A stretch of DNA of 64,000 nucleotides. It comes from Streptomyces sp. TN58. Lineage in GTDB: Bacteria > Actinomycetota > Actinomycetes > Streptomycetales > Streptomycetaceae. A program made the position numbers and the translations under genes. The stretch covers positions 2,387,001 to 2,451,000 of the forward strand of contig NZ_CP018870.1 in NCBI RefSeq assembly GCF_001941845.1. Direction: 5' to 3'. Numbering within the stretch: position 1 is the stretch's first letter; every line of letters begins with the position of its first letter. Below the pieces are notes generated by a model. That model made no database searches, was not told the origin of the DNA, and worked only from the letters and a program-made list of their open reading frames with translations. Shown piece after piece: positions 41,161 to 52,931 of the stretch.

Positions 41161-42257
41161 GACGCACTCCTCATCTGCATTTCCTTCAACGTGCTCTGTG
41201 CCTCGGCCAGTTCCGCCGCCAGCACCTCCACCAGCTGCGCCGCCGGCAGCGCCCGCGCGAGCCGGTGCCCCTGGCCCGCCCACAGGGCCATGCCCTGCGG
41301 GTCGCCGGCCGCGGCGGCCGCCTTGCGCAGCCCCTTGGTCAGGTGGTGGACCTGGGGGTAGGCGGCCGGGGCGTAGGGGCCGTGCTCCCGCACGAAGCGG
41401 TTGACCAGCCCGCGCGCCGGACGCCCGGAGAAGGCCCGGGTCAGCTCCGTCCGGACGAAGAGCGGATCGGTCAGCGCCTTCTTGTGCAGGGGGTCCGCGC
41501 CCGATTCCGGGCAGGCCAGGAAGGCCGTCCCCAGCTGCGCCGCCGTGGCGCCGGCCGCCAGCAGGGCGGCGATCTGCGCGCCGCGCATGACGCCGCCGGC
41601 CGCGATGATCGGCAGGGACACGGCCTCCCGCACCTGCGCCACCAGGGCGAGCAGTCCCACGGCCGCCGTGCCGTCGATCTGCGGGTCGTCGCGGTGGGTG
41701 CCCTGGTGGCCGCCGGCCTCGACGCCCTGGACGCAGACGGCGTCGGCTCCGGCCCGCTGGGCGCTGCGGGCCTCCTCCACGCAGGTCACGGTGACGACGG
41801 TGTACGTGCCGGCCTCGCGCAGGGCCGCGAGGGCCGCGGGGTCGGGGCAGCCGAAGGTGAACGACACGACCGGTACCGGGTCCTCCAGGAGGATGGCGAG
41901 CTTGGCGTCGTAGCCGTCGTCGCTGGTGCCGAGGATGTCCTCCTCGGCGAGCGAGATCGCGTACCAGCTGGCTTCGCCGGCGAGCTGCCCGCGGTACGCC
42001 TCCACCGCGGCCGGGTCGACGTGGCCGGTCGGCGGCATGAAGAGGTTGACGCCGAAGCGGCGCCGCGTGAGCGCGCGGACCTGCTTGATCTCCTGGTACA
42101 TCCCGTCGGCTGTTTTGTAGCCCCCGGCCAGGAAGCCCAGCCCGCCGGCCTCGCACACGGCGGCGGCGAGCGGCGGGCAGGAGGCGCCGCCCGCCATGGG
42201 TGCCTGCACGATCGGGTGGGGGGAGAGACCGTTCGCCGCGGTGGACATGGACTGCAT
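41157..42257 (-). CDS. Nitronate monooxygenase (FMN, NPD family)
   Basis: The 366-residue TIM-barrel flavoprotein has PIVQAPMAGGASCPPLAAAV at the N terminus, FGVNLFMPP, GADAVCVQGVEAGGHQGTHR (FMN phosphate region with the His) and PIIAAGGVMRGAQIAALLAAGATAAQLGTAF in two pieces. It should oxidise alkyl nitronates. Start could be ATG 42257 or ATG 42248. It is translationally coupled to rsmE. Confidence 0.92.
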   Translation of the reverse strand: MQSMSTAANGLSPHPIVQAPMAGGASCPPLAAAVCEAGGLGFLAGGYKTADGMYQEIKQVRALTRRRFGVNLFMPPTGHVDPAAVEAYRGQLAGEASWYAISLAEEDILGTSDDGYDAKLAILLEDPVPVVSFTFGCPDPAALAALREAGTYTVVTVTCVEEARSAQRAGADAVCVQGVEAGGHQGTHRDDPQIDGTAAVGLLALVAQVREAVSLPIIAAGGVMRGAQIAALLAAGATAAQLGTAFLACPESGADPLHKKALTDPLFVRTELTRAFSGRPARGLVNRFVREHGPYAPAAYPQVHHLTKGLRKAAAAAGDPQGMALWAGQGHRLARALPAAQLVEVLAAELAEAQSTLKEMQMRSAS

Positions 42258-42353
42258 CGTGCCACGTCCGGCCCGGGGGGGCCGAATCACCGCATTCGCC
42301 TGGCATAGTCCGCTCCCGGCGCGGCGGACGGACGGCCTCCGCGGGAACGCGAG

Positions 42354-42385
42354 GAGCCCGGCCGGGGTGTCCCCGGGCCGGGCTC
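42354..42385. terminator. Hairpin terminator of dnaJ
   Basis: GAGCCCGGCC (42354-42363) pairs with GGCCGGGCTC (42376-42385), with an inner GGGG/CCCC and TGT loop, 21 bp past the dnaJ stop. Confidence 0.85.
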
Positions 42386-42406
42386 GAAGCGGTGTGCGCC
42401 GTGCGG

Positions 42407-43546
42407 TCAGCGACCGTTGAACGCGTCCTTCAGGCGGCTGAACAGGCCCTGCTGGCCGGGGGCGAACTGGCCCATGGGCCGTTCCTCGCCGCGCAGCTTG
42501 GCCAGCTGGCGCAGCAGCTCCTCCTGCTGGGCGTCCAGCTTGGTCGGGGTGGTGACCTCGACGTGGACGATCAGGTCCCCGCGCCCGCCGCCGCGCAGGT
42601 GCGTGACGCCGCGCCCGTGCAACGGGATCGCCTGGCCGGAGCCGGTGCCGGGCCGGATGTCGATCTCCTCCAGGCCGTCGAGCGTCTCCAGCGGGCACTT
42701 GGTGCCCAGTGCGGCGGCCGTCATGGGGATGGTGACCGTGCAGTGCAGGTCGTCCCCGCGCCGCTGGAAGGTCGGGTGCGCCAGCTCGTGGATCTCCACG
42801 TACAGGTCGCCGGCGGGGCCGCCGCCGGGGCCGACCTCGCCCTCGCCCGCGAGCTGGATCCGGGTGCCGTTCTCGACACCGGCCGGGATCTTGACCGTGA
42901 GGCTGCGGCGGGAGCGGACCCGGCCGTCGCCCGCGCACTCGTGGCACGGGGTCGGGACGACGGTACCGAAGCCCTGGCACTGGGGGCAGGGGCGCGAGGT
43001 CATGACCTGGCCCAGGAAGGACCGGGTGACCTGCGAGACCTCACCGCGGCCGCGGCACATGTCACATGTCTGCGCCGAGGTGCCGGGGGCGGCGCCCTCA
43101 CCGGAGCAGGTGGTGCACACGACGGCCGTGTCGACCTGGATGTCCTTGGTCGTCCCGAAGGCCGCCTCGTCCAGCTCCAGGTCGAGGCGGATCATGGCGT
43201 CCTGGCCTCGGCGGGTCCGCGAGCGCGGGCCGCGCTGCGAGGCCTGGCCGAAGAAGGCGTCCATGATGTCGGAGAAGTTGCCGAAGCCGCCCGCTCCGAA
43301 GCCTCCGGCCCCACCGCCGCCGCCCGAGGAGGACAGCGGGTCGCCGCCGAGGTCGTAGACCTGCTTCTTCTGCGGGTCCGAGAGCACCTCGTAGGCCGCG
43401 TTGATCTCCTTGAAGCGCTCCTGCGTCTTCGGGTCCGGATTGACGTCCGGGTGGAGTTCACGCGCGAGGCGCCGGAAGGCCTTCTTGATCTCGTCCTGAG
43501 ATGCGTCGCGGCGTACGCCGAGAACGGCGTAGTAGTCCGTGGCCAC
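42407..43546 (-). CDS. dnaJ: Chaperone DnaJ (second, hrcA-linked copy)
   Basis: The 379-residue J protein has the J domain with HPD (about residue 33), a Gly-rich region (about 75-95), four zinc-finger repeats (CTTCSGEG, CDMCRGRG, CPQCQGFG, CHECAGDG, about 145-205) and the substrate-binding C terminus. It is a full type I DnaJ. It starts with GTG immediately after the hrcA stop. In Streptomyces this is the copy outside the dnaK operon. Confidence 0.97.
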   Translation of the reverse strand: MATDYYAVLGVRRDASQDEIKKAFRRLARELHPDVNPDPKTQERFKEINAAYEVLSDPQKKQVYDLGGDPLSSSGGGGGAGGFGAGGFGNFSDIMDAFFGQASQRGPRSRTRRGQDAMIRLDLELDEAAFGTTKDIQVDTAVVCTTCSGEGAAPGTSAQTCDMCRGRGEVSQVTRSFLGQVMTSRPCPQCQGFGTVVPTPCHECAGDGRVRSRRSLTVKIPAGVENGTRIQLAGEGEVGPGGGPAGDLYVEIHELAHPTFQRRGDDLHCTVTIPMTAAALGTKCPLETLDGLEEIDIRPGTGSGQAIPLHGRGVTHLRGGGRGDLIVHVEVTTPTKLDAQQEELLRQLAKLRGEERPMGQFAPGQQGLFSRLKDAFNGR

Positions 43547-44563
43547 TTACGACTCCGCCAGGATCTGTCCGACGTAACGTGCCACTGCGCGTACCGCTCC
43601 CATCGTTCCGGGGTAGTCCATGCGGGTCGGTCCGACCACGCCGAGTTTGGCGACCGTTTCGCCGCCCGAACCGTAACCGACCGAGACGACCGACGTGGAG
43701 TTGAGCCCCTCGTAGGCGTTCTCGTGCCCGATCCTTACGGCCATCCCCGACTCGTTGGCCTCGCCGAGCAGCTTGAGGAGCACGACCTGCTCCTCCAGCG
43801 CCTCCAGCACCGGCCTGATCGTCAGGGGGAAATCGTGTCCGAAGCGGGTGAGATTGGCGGTACCGCCGATCATCAGCCGCTCCTCCGCCTCCTCGACCAG
43901 CGTTTCGAGAAGGGTCGACAGCACGGTGGAGACCGTGCCGCGGTCGTCGGCCTCGAAGGACTCCGGGAGGTCCTGGACGAGCGGCGGCACGTCGGTGAAG
44001 CGCCGGCCGACGACCCTGCTGTTGAGGCGGGCCCGCAGGTCGGCGAGAGAGGCCTCGCCGAAGGGGCTCGGGCAGTCGACGAGCCGCTGCTCGACGCGTC
44101 CGGTGTCCGTGATCAGTACGAGCATCAGGCGCGCGGGGGCGAGCGAGAGCAGCTCCACGTGCCGGACGGTCGACCGGGTCAGGCTCGGGTACTGCACGAC
44201 CGCGACCTGCCGGGTGAGCTGCGCGAGCAGCCGCACCGTGCGGCCGACGACGTCGTCGAGGTCGACGGCTCCGTCGAGGAAGTTCTGGATGGCCCGGCGC
44301 TCGGGTGTCGACAGCGGCTTGACGCCCGCCAGCTTGTCGACGAAGAGGCGGTAGCCCTTGTCGGTGGGGATCCGGCCGGCGCTGGTGTGGGGCTGGGCGA
44401 TGTAGCCCTCCTCCTCCAGGACCGCCATGTCGTTGCGCACGGTGGCGGGCGAGACGCCGAGCCGGTGCCGCTCGGTGAGCGCCTTGGAGCCGACCGGCTC
44501 CTCCGTCCCGACGTAGTCCTGGACGATGGCGCGCAGCACTTCGAGTCTGCGTTCGCTGAGCAT
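43547..44563 (-). CDS. hrcA: Heat-inducible transcription repressor HrcA
   Basis: The 338-residue repressor has an N-terminal winged helix ([40 protein letters not shown]) and a GAF-like core. ATG 44563 is preferred, with GGAGG 8 bp upstream; GTG 44572 overlaps that site. A CIRCE element lies 63-87 bp upstream, so it represses its own hrcA-dnaJ operon. Confidence 0.97.
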   Translation of the reverse strand: MLSERRLEVLRAIVQDYVGTEEPVGSKALTERHRLGVSPATVRNDMAVLEEEGYIAQPHTSAGRIPTDKGYRLFVDKLAGVKPLSTPERRAIQNFLDGAVDLDDVVGRTVRLLAQLTRQVAVVQYPSLTRSTVRHVELLSLAPARLMLVLITDTGRVEQRLVDCPSPFGEASLADLRARLNSRVVGRRFTDVPPLVQDLPESFEADDRGTVSTVLSTLLETLVEEAEERLMIGGTANLTRFGHDFPLTIRPVLEALEEQVVLLKLLGEANESGMAVRIGHENAYEGLNSTSVVSVGYGSGGETVAKLGVVGPTRMDYPGTMGAVRAVARYVGQILAES

Positions 44564-44585
44564 CGCGCACACCTCCAGCGTGATC

Positions 44586-44613
44586 TGTTGCCGTGTTGCC
44601 GTGTTCTGCCGTG
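44586..44613. repeat. Short tandem repeats in the hrcA leader
   Basis: TGTTGCCG occurs twice in tandem, then TGTTCTGCCG follows, giving three near-identical units between the CIRCE element and the hrcA start. Function unknown; probably slippage. Confidence 0.5.
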
Positions 44614-44625
44614 TCCGGCGTTCGT

Positions 44626-44650
44626 TGGCACTCTGTCCGTTCGAGTGCCA
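44626..44650. promoter_or_regulatory. CIRCE element (HrcA operator)
   Basis: TGGCACTC-N9-GAGTGCCA is a perfect 8-9-8 inverted repeat matching the CIRCE consensus TTAGCACTC-N9-GAGTGCTAA except for the outer positions. It lies upstream of hrcA-dnaJ and within the divergent promoter region of the MBL gene. Confidence 0.93.
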
Positions 44651-44723
44651 GGAAGCCCCCGCTCAGTGTACGGCCGGGTAGTAAGACCCTGGCAAGGGAG
44701 GCCCGCCAGGGTAGCGTCGCGGC

Positions 44724-45443
44724 ATGGACGTGCGATGGGAAGAGGCGGGCTGGGAACGGCTCACCGGGCGGGCCGGCCGGCGGCGTCTGCCGGTGTGGGA
44801 CTGCACGGTGGGGCTGGTGGTGGGGGACGAGTCGGTCCTCCTGGTCGACCCCGGGTCGTGCGTGCGCGAGGGTGCGGAGGTGCGGGCCGAGGCCGAGCGG
44901 CTGACGGGTCGGAGCGTGACCCATATCGCATTCACGCACGGTCATTTCGATCACGTGCTGGGCGCGGCCGCCTTCCCCGGGGCCGAGGTGTACGGGGCGG
45001 TCGGGCTGGCCGAGCTCCTCGTCGCGGACCGCGACGAGCTGCGCGGGGACGCGGTGCGGCACGGGCTCGCGGCGGACGAGGCGGCCGAGGCGGTGGACCT
45101 GATGGTGGTGCCGGGCCACGCGGTGTCGGGCGAGTGGACGCTGGACCTCGGCGGGCTGCAGGTGCTGCTGGCCAACGTGGGGCCCGGCCACACCGGGCAC
45201 GACCTGGCCGTCTTCGTCCCGGGCGAACGCGAGACGGTGTTCTGCGGGGACCTGGTCGAGGAGTCGGGCGAGCCGCAGGCGGGCCCGGACGCGATGCCGC
45301 GGCAGTGGCCCGCCGCCCTGGACCGGCTGCTGTCGCTGGGCGGCGAGGACGCGCTGTACGTGCCCGGTCACGGAGCGGTGGTCACCGCGGAGTTCGTGCG
45401 TGCGCAACGCGCCACGCTGGAGGCCCGTTCCGGCGTGTCGTAG
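44724..45443 (+). CDS. Metallo-beta-lactamase-fold hydrolase
   Basis: The 239-residue protein has HGHFDHVLGA (about residue 72), VGPGHTGHDLAVF, FCGDLVEE and VPGHGAVV, the complete dizinc ligand set of the MBL superfamily. Substrate unknown. TAGCGT lies exactly 6 bp before the ATG, fitting a leaderless transcript. It is divergent from hrcA and shares the region with the CIRCE site, so heat control of this gene is conceivable. Confidence 0.9.
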   Translation: MDVRWEEAGWERLTGRAGRRRLPVWDCTVGLVVGDESVLLVDPGSCVREGAEVRAEAERLTGRSVTHIAFTHGHFDHVLGAAAFPGAEVYGAVGLAELLVADRDELRGDAVRHGLAADEAAEAVDLMVVPGHAVSGEWTLDLGGLQVLLANVGPGHTGHDLAVFVPGERETVFCGDLVEESGEPQAGPDAMPRQWPAALDRLLSLGGEDALYVPGHGAVVTAEFVRAQRATLEARSGVS

Positions 45444-45477
45444 GCGGGACGCGCGCGGCTTGCCTAGTGTCGGCCGG

Positions 45478-46281
45478 ATGCGCGAGTACTCCCCCGACCT
45501 GACCCCGCAGTGGAAGCGACCCAAGGCCGTGCCGGAGGTCGCCGTGGAACCGGACCTGGTGGTCGAGGTGGCGGGTACGGACTTCTGCGGCGCGGTGGTG
45601 GCCTGCGAGGCGGGCACGGTGACCCTGGAGGACCGCTTCGGCAGGCGCCGGGTGTTCCCGATGGAGCCGCGCGGCTTCCTGCTGGACGGCGAGGTGGTCA
45701 CCCTGGTCCGCCCGCCCCGCGGCCCGGCGGTGCCCACCCGTACGGCGTCCGGCTCCATCGCGGTCCCCGGCGCCCGCGCTCGGGTGGCCCGGGCCGGCCG
45801 GATCTACGTCGAGGGCCGCCACGACGCCGAACTGGTGGAGCGGGTGTGGGGCGACGACCTGCGCATCGAGGGCGTGGTCGTGGAGTACCTGGAGGGCGTC
45901 GACGACCTCCCGGCCGTGGTGGCGGAGTTCGGCCCGGCCCCGGACGCCCGGCTGGGCGTGCTGGTGGACCATCTGGTGACGGGCTCGAAGGAGTCCCGTA
46001 TCGCGGCGGCGGTGACCTCGCCGGACGTGCTGGTGGTGGGCCACCCGTACGTGGACGTCTGGCAGGCGGTGAAGCCGTCCGCGCTGGGCATCGCCGCCTG
46101 GCCGGTGGTCCCGCGCGGCCAGGACTGGAAGACGGGCGTCTGCCGGGCCCTGGGCTGGCCGGAGAACACCGGCGCCGCCTGGCAGCGCATCCTGTCCCGG
46201 GTGACGTCCTACAAGGACCTGGAGCCGACCCTGCTGGGCCGCGTGGAGGAACTGATCGACTTCGTCACGGCCCCGGACTGA
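45478..46281 (+). CDS. DUF3097-family protein
   Basis: The 267-residue protein (MREYSPDLTPQWKRPKAVPE start) matches the actinobacterial DUF3097 family: IYVEGRHDAELVERVWGDDL, VLVDHLVTGSKESRIA and WQRILSRVTSYKDLEPTLLG. The central part looks Toprim-like (EGxxD then Asp-x-x), suggesting nucleic-acid chemistry, but this is inference. ATG 45478 has TAGTGT 7 bp upstream. Confidence 0.85.
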   Translation: MREYSPDLTPQWKRPKAVPEVAVEPDLVVEVAGTDFCGAVVACEAGTVTLEDRFGRRRVFPMEPRGFLLDGEVVTLVRPPRGPAVPTRTASGSIAVPGARARVARAGRIYVEGRHDAELVERVWGDDLRIEGVVVEYLEGVDDLPAVVAEFGPAPDARLGVLVDHLVTGSKESRIAAAVTSPDVLVVGHPYVDVWQAVKPSALGIAAWPVVPRGQDWKTGVCRALGWPENTGAAWQRILSRVTSYKDLEPTLLGRVEELIDFVTAPD

Positions 46282-46282
46282 T

Positions 46283-46840
46283 CTACGGCAGGGTGCCGAA
46301 CTGCCCGGTGTCGAGCGTCACGCCGAGGGCATCGAGCGGGACCGGTTCTGCGAACTTGCTGGTCCGCGCCGTGCGGTAGTCGGCCTGGTCCCCGCCGCCG
46401 AACGGCTCGGTGAGCAGCGTGCACTTCGCTTCGAAGGGGTCGACGATCAGGTAGGCGGGAACACCGCCCGCGGCATAGATGGAGCGCTTCGTCACGTAGT
46501 CGCGCACCTTGCTCGTCTTCGAGACGACCTCGACGAGGAGCGAGACGGCCTGCACCGGCAGGAGCCGACCGCTGCCCTCCGGAAGCGCTTCCGGAGCGAC
46601 CACGACGAGATCGGGCTGGGGCTCGGAGGACTCCCCCGGAATAGCCACGTCCTGGGTCTGGAGCGGGTACCAGCGGTCGGGGGGGATCTGACGCGCGATG
46701 AACAGCACGATCAGGTTGTGGACCACGTCGGGCCCGGCCATCATCACGATTTCCCCCCGGAGGAGCTCGACCTTGACGCCCTCGGGAGCCGCGAGGCTCT
46801 CGAAGAACTCGGTCATGCGCTGATCGTCCACAGCGGTCAT
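46283..46840 (-). CDS. Uma2-family (DUF820) putative endonuclease
   Basis: The 185-residue protein has the PD-(D/E)xK-like Uma2 pattern: GVKVELLRGEIVMMAGPDVV, EPQPDLVVVAP (catalytic Asp) and LLVEVVSKTSKVRDYVTKRS (E-x-V then Lys). These proteins are multiplied in Streptomyces and cyanobacteria; role unknown. It converges on the DUF3097 gene with one base between stops. Confidence 0.9.
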   Translation of the reverse strand: MTAVDDQRMTEFFESLAAPEGVKVELLRGEIVMMAGPDVVHNLIVLFIARQIPPDRWYPLQTQDVAIPGESSEPQPDLVVVAPEALPEGSGRLLPVQAVSLLVEVVSKTSKVRDYVTKRSIYAAGGVPAYLIVDPFEAKCTLLTEPFGGGDQADYRTARTSKFAEPVPLDALGVTLDTGQFGTLP

Positions 46841-46940
46841 CTCCGGCCCTCCGTTTCTGCCGCCGTGAGGTACGACGACAGGCTAGGAACAGGGTAGGCA
46901 GCGCCGACCCGGATCCGCGCGGGTTCACCCGGGAAGGTGA

Positions 46941-48173
46941 TCAGTCGACCAGGTCCCGGACCACCGCGTCGGCCAGCAGTCGCCCGCGCAGCGTCAGCAC
47001 GGCCCGCCCGGCCTCGTAGGGGCCCGGCTCCAGGAGCCCGTCCGCGAGGGCCTTGCGGGAGGCCGCGAGGCCCGCCGAGGCGAGCAGGGACAGCGGGACG
47101 CCGTCCACGAGGCGCAGCTCCAGCAGGATCCGCTCCACGCGGCGGTCCTCGTCCGACAGCAGCTCGCGCCCCGCGCCCGGGGAGCGGCCCTCGGCGAGCG
47201 CGGCGGCGTAGGCGCCGGGGTGCTTGACGTTCCACCAGCGCACCCCGCCCACGTGCGAGTGCGCGCCCGGCCCGGCGCCCCACCAGTCGGCGCCGCGCCA
47301 GTACAGCTCGTTGTGCAGGCAGCGCCCGGCCTGCGAGGTGGCCCAGTTCGACACCTCGTACCAGGAGTACCCGGCCTGGGCCATGACCTCGTCGGCGATC
47401 AGATAGCGGTCGGCGTGGACGTCGTCGTCGGTCATGGGGACCTCGCCGCGGCGGATCCGGCGGGCCAGCTGCGTGCCCTCCTCGACGATCAGCGCGTAGG
47501 CGCTGACGTGGTCCGGGCCGGCTGCCAGGGCGGCGGCGAGGGAGTCCCGCCAGTCCTGGTCGCTCTCGCCGGGGGTGCCGTAGATCAGGTCGAGGTTGAC
47601 GTGCTCGAAGCCCGCCGCGCGCGCCTCGGCCACGCACGCCTCGGGGCGCCCGGGGGTGTGGGTGCGGTCCAGGACCTTCAGGACGTGCTGCTTGGCGCTC
47701 TGCATGCCGAAGGAGATCCGGTTGAAGCCCCCGGCGCGCAGCTCGGCCAGGTACGCCGGGTCCACGGACTCCGGGTTGGCCTCCGTGGTGATCTCGGCGT
47801 CGTCGGCCAGGCCGAACTCGTCGCGGATCGCCGCGAGCATCCGTACGAGGTCGGCGGCGGGCAGCAGCGTCGGCGTGCCGCCGCCGACGAAGACGGTACG
47901 GACGGCCCGCGGGTCGTCGCCGAGGACCTTCCGGGCGAGGCGGACCTCGTCGATCAGGGTGTCGGCGTAGTTCTCGCGGGAGGCGAGCACGCCCCCGGTG
48001 CCCCGCAGCTCGGTGGCCGTGTAGGTGTTGAAGTCGCAGTACCCGCAGCGCGTGGCGCAGTACGGGACGTGCAGGTAGAAGCCGAGCGGCCGCTCCCCGG
48101 CGCCCGCCAGGGCGTGCGACGGCAGCGAGCCGTCCTCGGGCATGGGTTCACCGTCGGGGAGTGCGGAAGGCAT
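46941..48173 (-). CDS. hemW: Radical SAM heme chaperone HemW
   Basis: The 410-residue protein has the radical SAM cluster motif YCATRCGYCDFNTYT (about residue 44), FVGGGTPTLL, NPESVD, FGMQS and the C-terminal HemW domain with GAGPGAHSHVGGVRWWNV. It lacks the Cys needed for true HemN activity, as HemW does, and likely delivers heme. Start at ATG 48173 rather than six codons upstream. Confidence 0.93.
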   Translation of the reverse strand: MPSALPDGEPMPEDGSLPSHALAGAGERPLGFYLHVPYCATRCGYCDFNTYTATELRGTGGVLASRENYADTLIDEVRLARKVLGDDPRAVRTVFVGGGTPTLLPAADLVRMLAAIRDEFGLADDAEITTEANPESVDPAYLAELRAGGFNRISFGMQSAKQHVLKVLDRTHTPGRPEACVAEARAAGFEHVNLDLIYGTPGESDQDWRDSLAAALAAGPDHVSAYALIVEEGTQLARRIRRGEVPMTDDDVHADRYLIADEVMAQAGYSWYEVSNWATSQAGRCLHNELYWRGADWWGAGPGAHSHVGGVRWWNVKHPGAYAAALAEGRSPGAGRELLSDEDRRVERILLELRLVDGVPLSLLASAGLAASRKALADGLLEPGPYEAGRAVLTLRGRLLADAVVRDLVD

Positions 48174-48301
48174 GCCCCCATCATCCCGCACCCGCCGCCG
48201 GGCTCCGCCCCGCTCCTGCGGGGCGGAGGGTCCGGGGCGGTGGGCCGGCAGGGGGGTGCGGGGCGGGTCGCCGCCCCGCCCCGCCGGGCCGGCGCAAGGC
48301 G

Positions 48302-50194
<1,893 letters not shown>

Positions 50195-50372
50195 GACATC
50201 CTCCGGACCAAACCACGCGGCGTGCGTGGGCGTGGGGCGCTGGGGGCGCTTGGGACTGGCGGGTTTGCAGCCGTTGACTTCTTTAAACTGGCGAGTAACC
50301 GTCGAGCAGTGATCAGACTAGAGCGCGTCCGGCGCCCGCGTAAGAGTTGGCGAGCGGCCGCTTCATAACGAA

Positions 50373-50404
50373 ACAGGCCCCCTCGCCGTAGCGCGGGGGC
50401 CTGT
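50373..50404. terminator. Hairpin terminator of lepA
   Basis: ACAGGCCCCC (50373-50382) pairs perfectly with GGGGGCCTGT (50395-50404), 26 bp past the lepA stop. Confidence 0.9.
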
Positions 50405-50429
50405 GTACGCCGGGTGACGTAAGGGGCGG

Positions 50430-52295
50430 CTACTTCTTCTTGCCGCCGGACTCGTCACTGGAGAGGACGGCGATGAAGGCCTCCTGCGGGACCTCCACGG
50501 AGCCGACCATCTTCATGCGCTTCTTGCCTTCCTTCTGCTTCTCCAGCAGCTTCCGCTTACGGGAGATGTCACCGCCGTAGCACTTGGCGAGGACGTCCTT
50601 GCGGATGGCGCGGATGGTCTCGCGGGCGATGACGCGGGAGCCGATGGCGGCCTGGACCGGCACCTCGAAGGCCTGCCGCGGGATGAGCTCGCGCAGCTTG
50701 GCGACGAGGCGCACGCCGTAGGCGTAGGCGGCGTCCTTGTGGCAGACGGCGGAGAAGGCGTCGACCTTGTCGCCGTGCAGCAGGATGTCGACCTTGACCA
50801 GGCTGGAGGCCTGCTCGCCGGTGGGCTCGTAGTCGAGGGAGGCGTAGCCCCGCGTCTTGGACTTCAGCTGGTCGAAGAAGTCGAAGACGATCTCGGCGAG
50901 CGGGAGGGTGTAGCGGATCTCGACGCGGTCCTCGGAGAGGTAGTCCATGCCGAGGAGCGTGCCGCGGCGCTGCTGGCACAGTTCCATGATCGCGCCGATG
51001 AACTCGGTCGGGGCGAGCACGGTGGCCCGGACGACCGGCTCGAAGACGTCCTTGATCTTGCCTTCGGGGAACTCGCTCGGGTTGGTGACGGTGACCTCCT
51101 TGCCGTCCTCCAGGACGACCCGGTAGACCACGTTCGGCGCGGTGGCGATCAGGTCGAGGCCGAACTCGCGCTCCAGGCGCTCGCGGACCACGTCCAGGTG
51201 GAGCAGGCCGAGGAAGCCGACGCGGAAGCCGAAGCCGAGCGCCGCGGAGGTCTCGGGCTCGTAGACCAGTGCGGCGTCGTTGAGCTGGAGCTTGTCCAGG
51301 GCCTCGCGCAGGTCCGGGTAGTCGGAGCCGTCGAGCGGGTAGAGGCCCGAGAAGACCATCGGCTTCGGGTCCTTGTAGCCGCCGAGGGCCTCGGTCGCGC
51401 CGTTGTTCAGGCTGGTGATGGTGTCACCGACCTTGGACTGGCGGACGTCCTTCACGCCGGTGATGATGTAGCCCACCTCGCCGACGCCGATGCCGTCGGC
51501 CGGGGTCATCTCCGGGGAGGAGACGCCGATCTCCAGCAGCTCGTGGGTGGCGCCGGTGGACATCATCCTGATGCGCTCGCGCTTGTTGAGCTGGCCGTCG
51601 ACCACACGGACGTAGGTGACGACGCCGCGGTACGAGTCGTAGACCGAGTCGAAGATCATCGCGCGGGCGGGGGCGTCCTTGACGCCGACCGGGGCCGGGA
51701 CGGTGGCGACGACCTTGTCCAGCAGGGCGTCCACGCCCATGCCGGTCTTGGCCGAGACGCGCAGCACGTCGTCGGGGTCGCAGCCGACCAGGTTCGCGAG
51801 CTCCTCGGCGAACTTCTCCGGCTGGGCGGCCGGCAGGTCGATCTTGTTGAGGACGGGGACGATCGCGAGGTCGTTCTCCATCGCCAGGTACAGGTTGGCG
51901 AGGGTCTGCGCCTCGATGCCCTGGGCGGCGTCCACCAGCAGGATCGTGCCCTCGCACGCGGCGAGGGAGCGCGAGACCTCGTAGGTGAAGTCGACGTGCC
52001 CGGGGGTGTCGATCATGTTGAGGATGTGGGTGCTGCCCTGGCCCTCGCCCGTGGTGGGCGCCCAGGGCAGTCGCACGGCCTGGGACTTGATCGTGATGCC
52101 GCGCTCACGCTCGATGTCCATGCGGTCGAGGTACTGGGCGCGCATCTGCCGCTGGTCGACCACACCGGTGAGCTGGAGCATCCGGTCGGCAAGGGTCGAC
52201 TTGCCGTGGTCGATGTGCGCGATGATGCAGAAGTTGCGGATCAGCGCCGGGTCGGTACGGCTCGGCTCGGGCACGTGGCTGGGGATCGCGGGCAC
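50430..52295 (-). CDS. lepA: Elongation factor 4 (LepA)
   Basis: The 621-residue ribosomal GTPase has [19 protein letters not shown] (G1, about 22-40), [10 protein letters not shown] (G2), DTPGHVDF (G3), NKIDLPAA (G4) and the LepA-specific C terminus rich in Lys ([20 protein letters not shown]). GTG 52295 has AGGA 6 bp upstream; the frame is open to 52922 but that extension runs antisense to rpsT and is not conserved. Confidence 0.97.
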   Translation of the reverse strand: MPAIPSHVPEPSRTDPALIRNFCIIAHIDHGKSTLADRMLQLTGVVDQRQMRAQYLDRMDIERERGITIKSQAVRLPWAPTTGEGQGSTHILNMIDTPGHVDFTYEVSRSLAACEGTILLVDAAQGIEAQTLANLYLAMENDLAIVPVLNKIDLPAAQPEKFAEELANLVGCDPDDVLRVSAKTGMGVDALLDKVVATVPAPVGVKDAPARAMIFDSVYDSYRGVVTYVRVVDGQLNKRERIRMMSTGATHELLEIGVSSPEMTPADGIGVGEVGYIITGVKDVRQSKVGDTITSLNNGATEALGGYKDPKPMVFSGLYPLDGSDYPDLREALDKLQLNDAALVYEPETSAALGFGFRVGFLGLLHLDVVRERLEREFGLDLIATAPNVVYRVVLEDGKEVTVTNPSEFPEGKIKDVFEPVVRATVLAPTEFIGAIMELCQQRRGTLLGMDYLSEDRVEIRYTLPLAEIVFDFFDQLKSKTRGYASLDYEPTGEQASSLVKVDILLHGDKVDAFSAVCHKDAAYAYGVRLVAKLRELIPRQAFEVPVQAAIGSRVIARETIRAIRKDVLAKCYGGDISRKRKLLEKQKEGKKRMKMVGSVEVPQEAFIAVLSSDESGGKKK

Positions 52296-52440
52296 GCAGT
52301 GTCCTGATTCTCGGGTCGCAGTCGGAAGCGTTTCGGAGCGTCGGTCGCAGCGGACGGTCCGGCTCCGGTCGCTCTCGGCGGCGCGATGTCGGTCCATACG
52401 CAGGCTCCCATGGTCCCATGGACGGGGCAGTGCGCTCGGT

Positions 52441-52470
52441 TTGGGCCGCCGGGAGCGCGCCTGGTAGCCT
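52441..52470 (+). promoter_or_regulatory. rpsT promoter TTGGGC-N18-TAGCCT
   Basis: A -35-like TTGGGC (52441-52446) and a -10-like TAGCCT (52465-52470) are 18 bp apart; transcription would start near 52477, leaving a leader of about 75 nt. Confidence 0.55.
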
Positions 52471-52477
52471 GGGCAGC

Positions 52478-52512
52478 TGTGTCTCGTGTGCCCTCTCAGC
52501 CCCCGGGACACA
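52478..52512 (+). promoter_or_regulatory. rpsT mRNA leader hairpin
   Basis: TGTGTCTCG (52478-52486) pairs with CGGGACACA (52504-52512) as 9 bp including one G-U, right at the predicted 5' end. S20 synthesis is autogenously controlled in other bacteria, so this may be a protein-binding or stability element. Confidence 0.45.
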
Positions 52513-52550
52513 ATCCGAAGATCAACCTCTGAACCTGAAAAGGCTCTTTC

Positions 52551-52811
52551 GTGGCGAACATCAAGTCCCAGATCAAGCGGAACAAGACCAACGAGAAGGC
52601 TCGCCTTCGCAACAAGTCGGTCAAGTCCGAGCTGCGCACCTTCATCCGCAAGGCCAACGAGGCGATCCTCGCCGGCGACGCGGAGAAGGCCACCGCTGCG
52701 GCCCGCCTGGCTTCCAAGAAGCTGGACAAGGCCGTCTCGAAGGGTGTCATCCACAAGAACGCCGCCGCCAACAAGAAGTCGGCGCTGGCCTCCAAGGTTG
52801 CCGCCATCTGA
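52551..52811 (+). CDS. rpsT: 30S ribosomal protein S20
   Basis: The 86-residue basic protein ([20 protein letters not shown] start, [35 protein letters not shown]) is a full-length S20 that binds 16S rRNA. It starts with GTG, preceded by AAAGG; a non-AUG start is also typical of S20 in E. coli. It is divergent from lepA. Confidence 0.98.
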   Translation: MANIKSQIKRNKTNEKARLRNKSVKSELRTFIRKANEAILAGDAEKATAAARLASKKLDKAVSKGVIHKNAAANKKSALASKVAAI

Positions 52812-52931
52812 GTTCCGCACTCGATGTGATCGCCGGAAGGGACCCAGCGGGCCCTCTCTCCCGCTCCTGACCGGCACCCCGCTCCGCACACGAAGCGTTC
52901 GCCACGCGGGTGCGGCGCACAAAGCAGTGAC

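Noticed and set aside
42200..45502. 1100-codon forward frame crossing dnaJ, hrcA and the MBL gene
   Set aside because: It runs antisense to two well-supported genes and out of frame with the third; codon bias belongs to the real genes.
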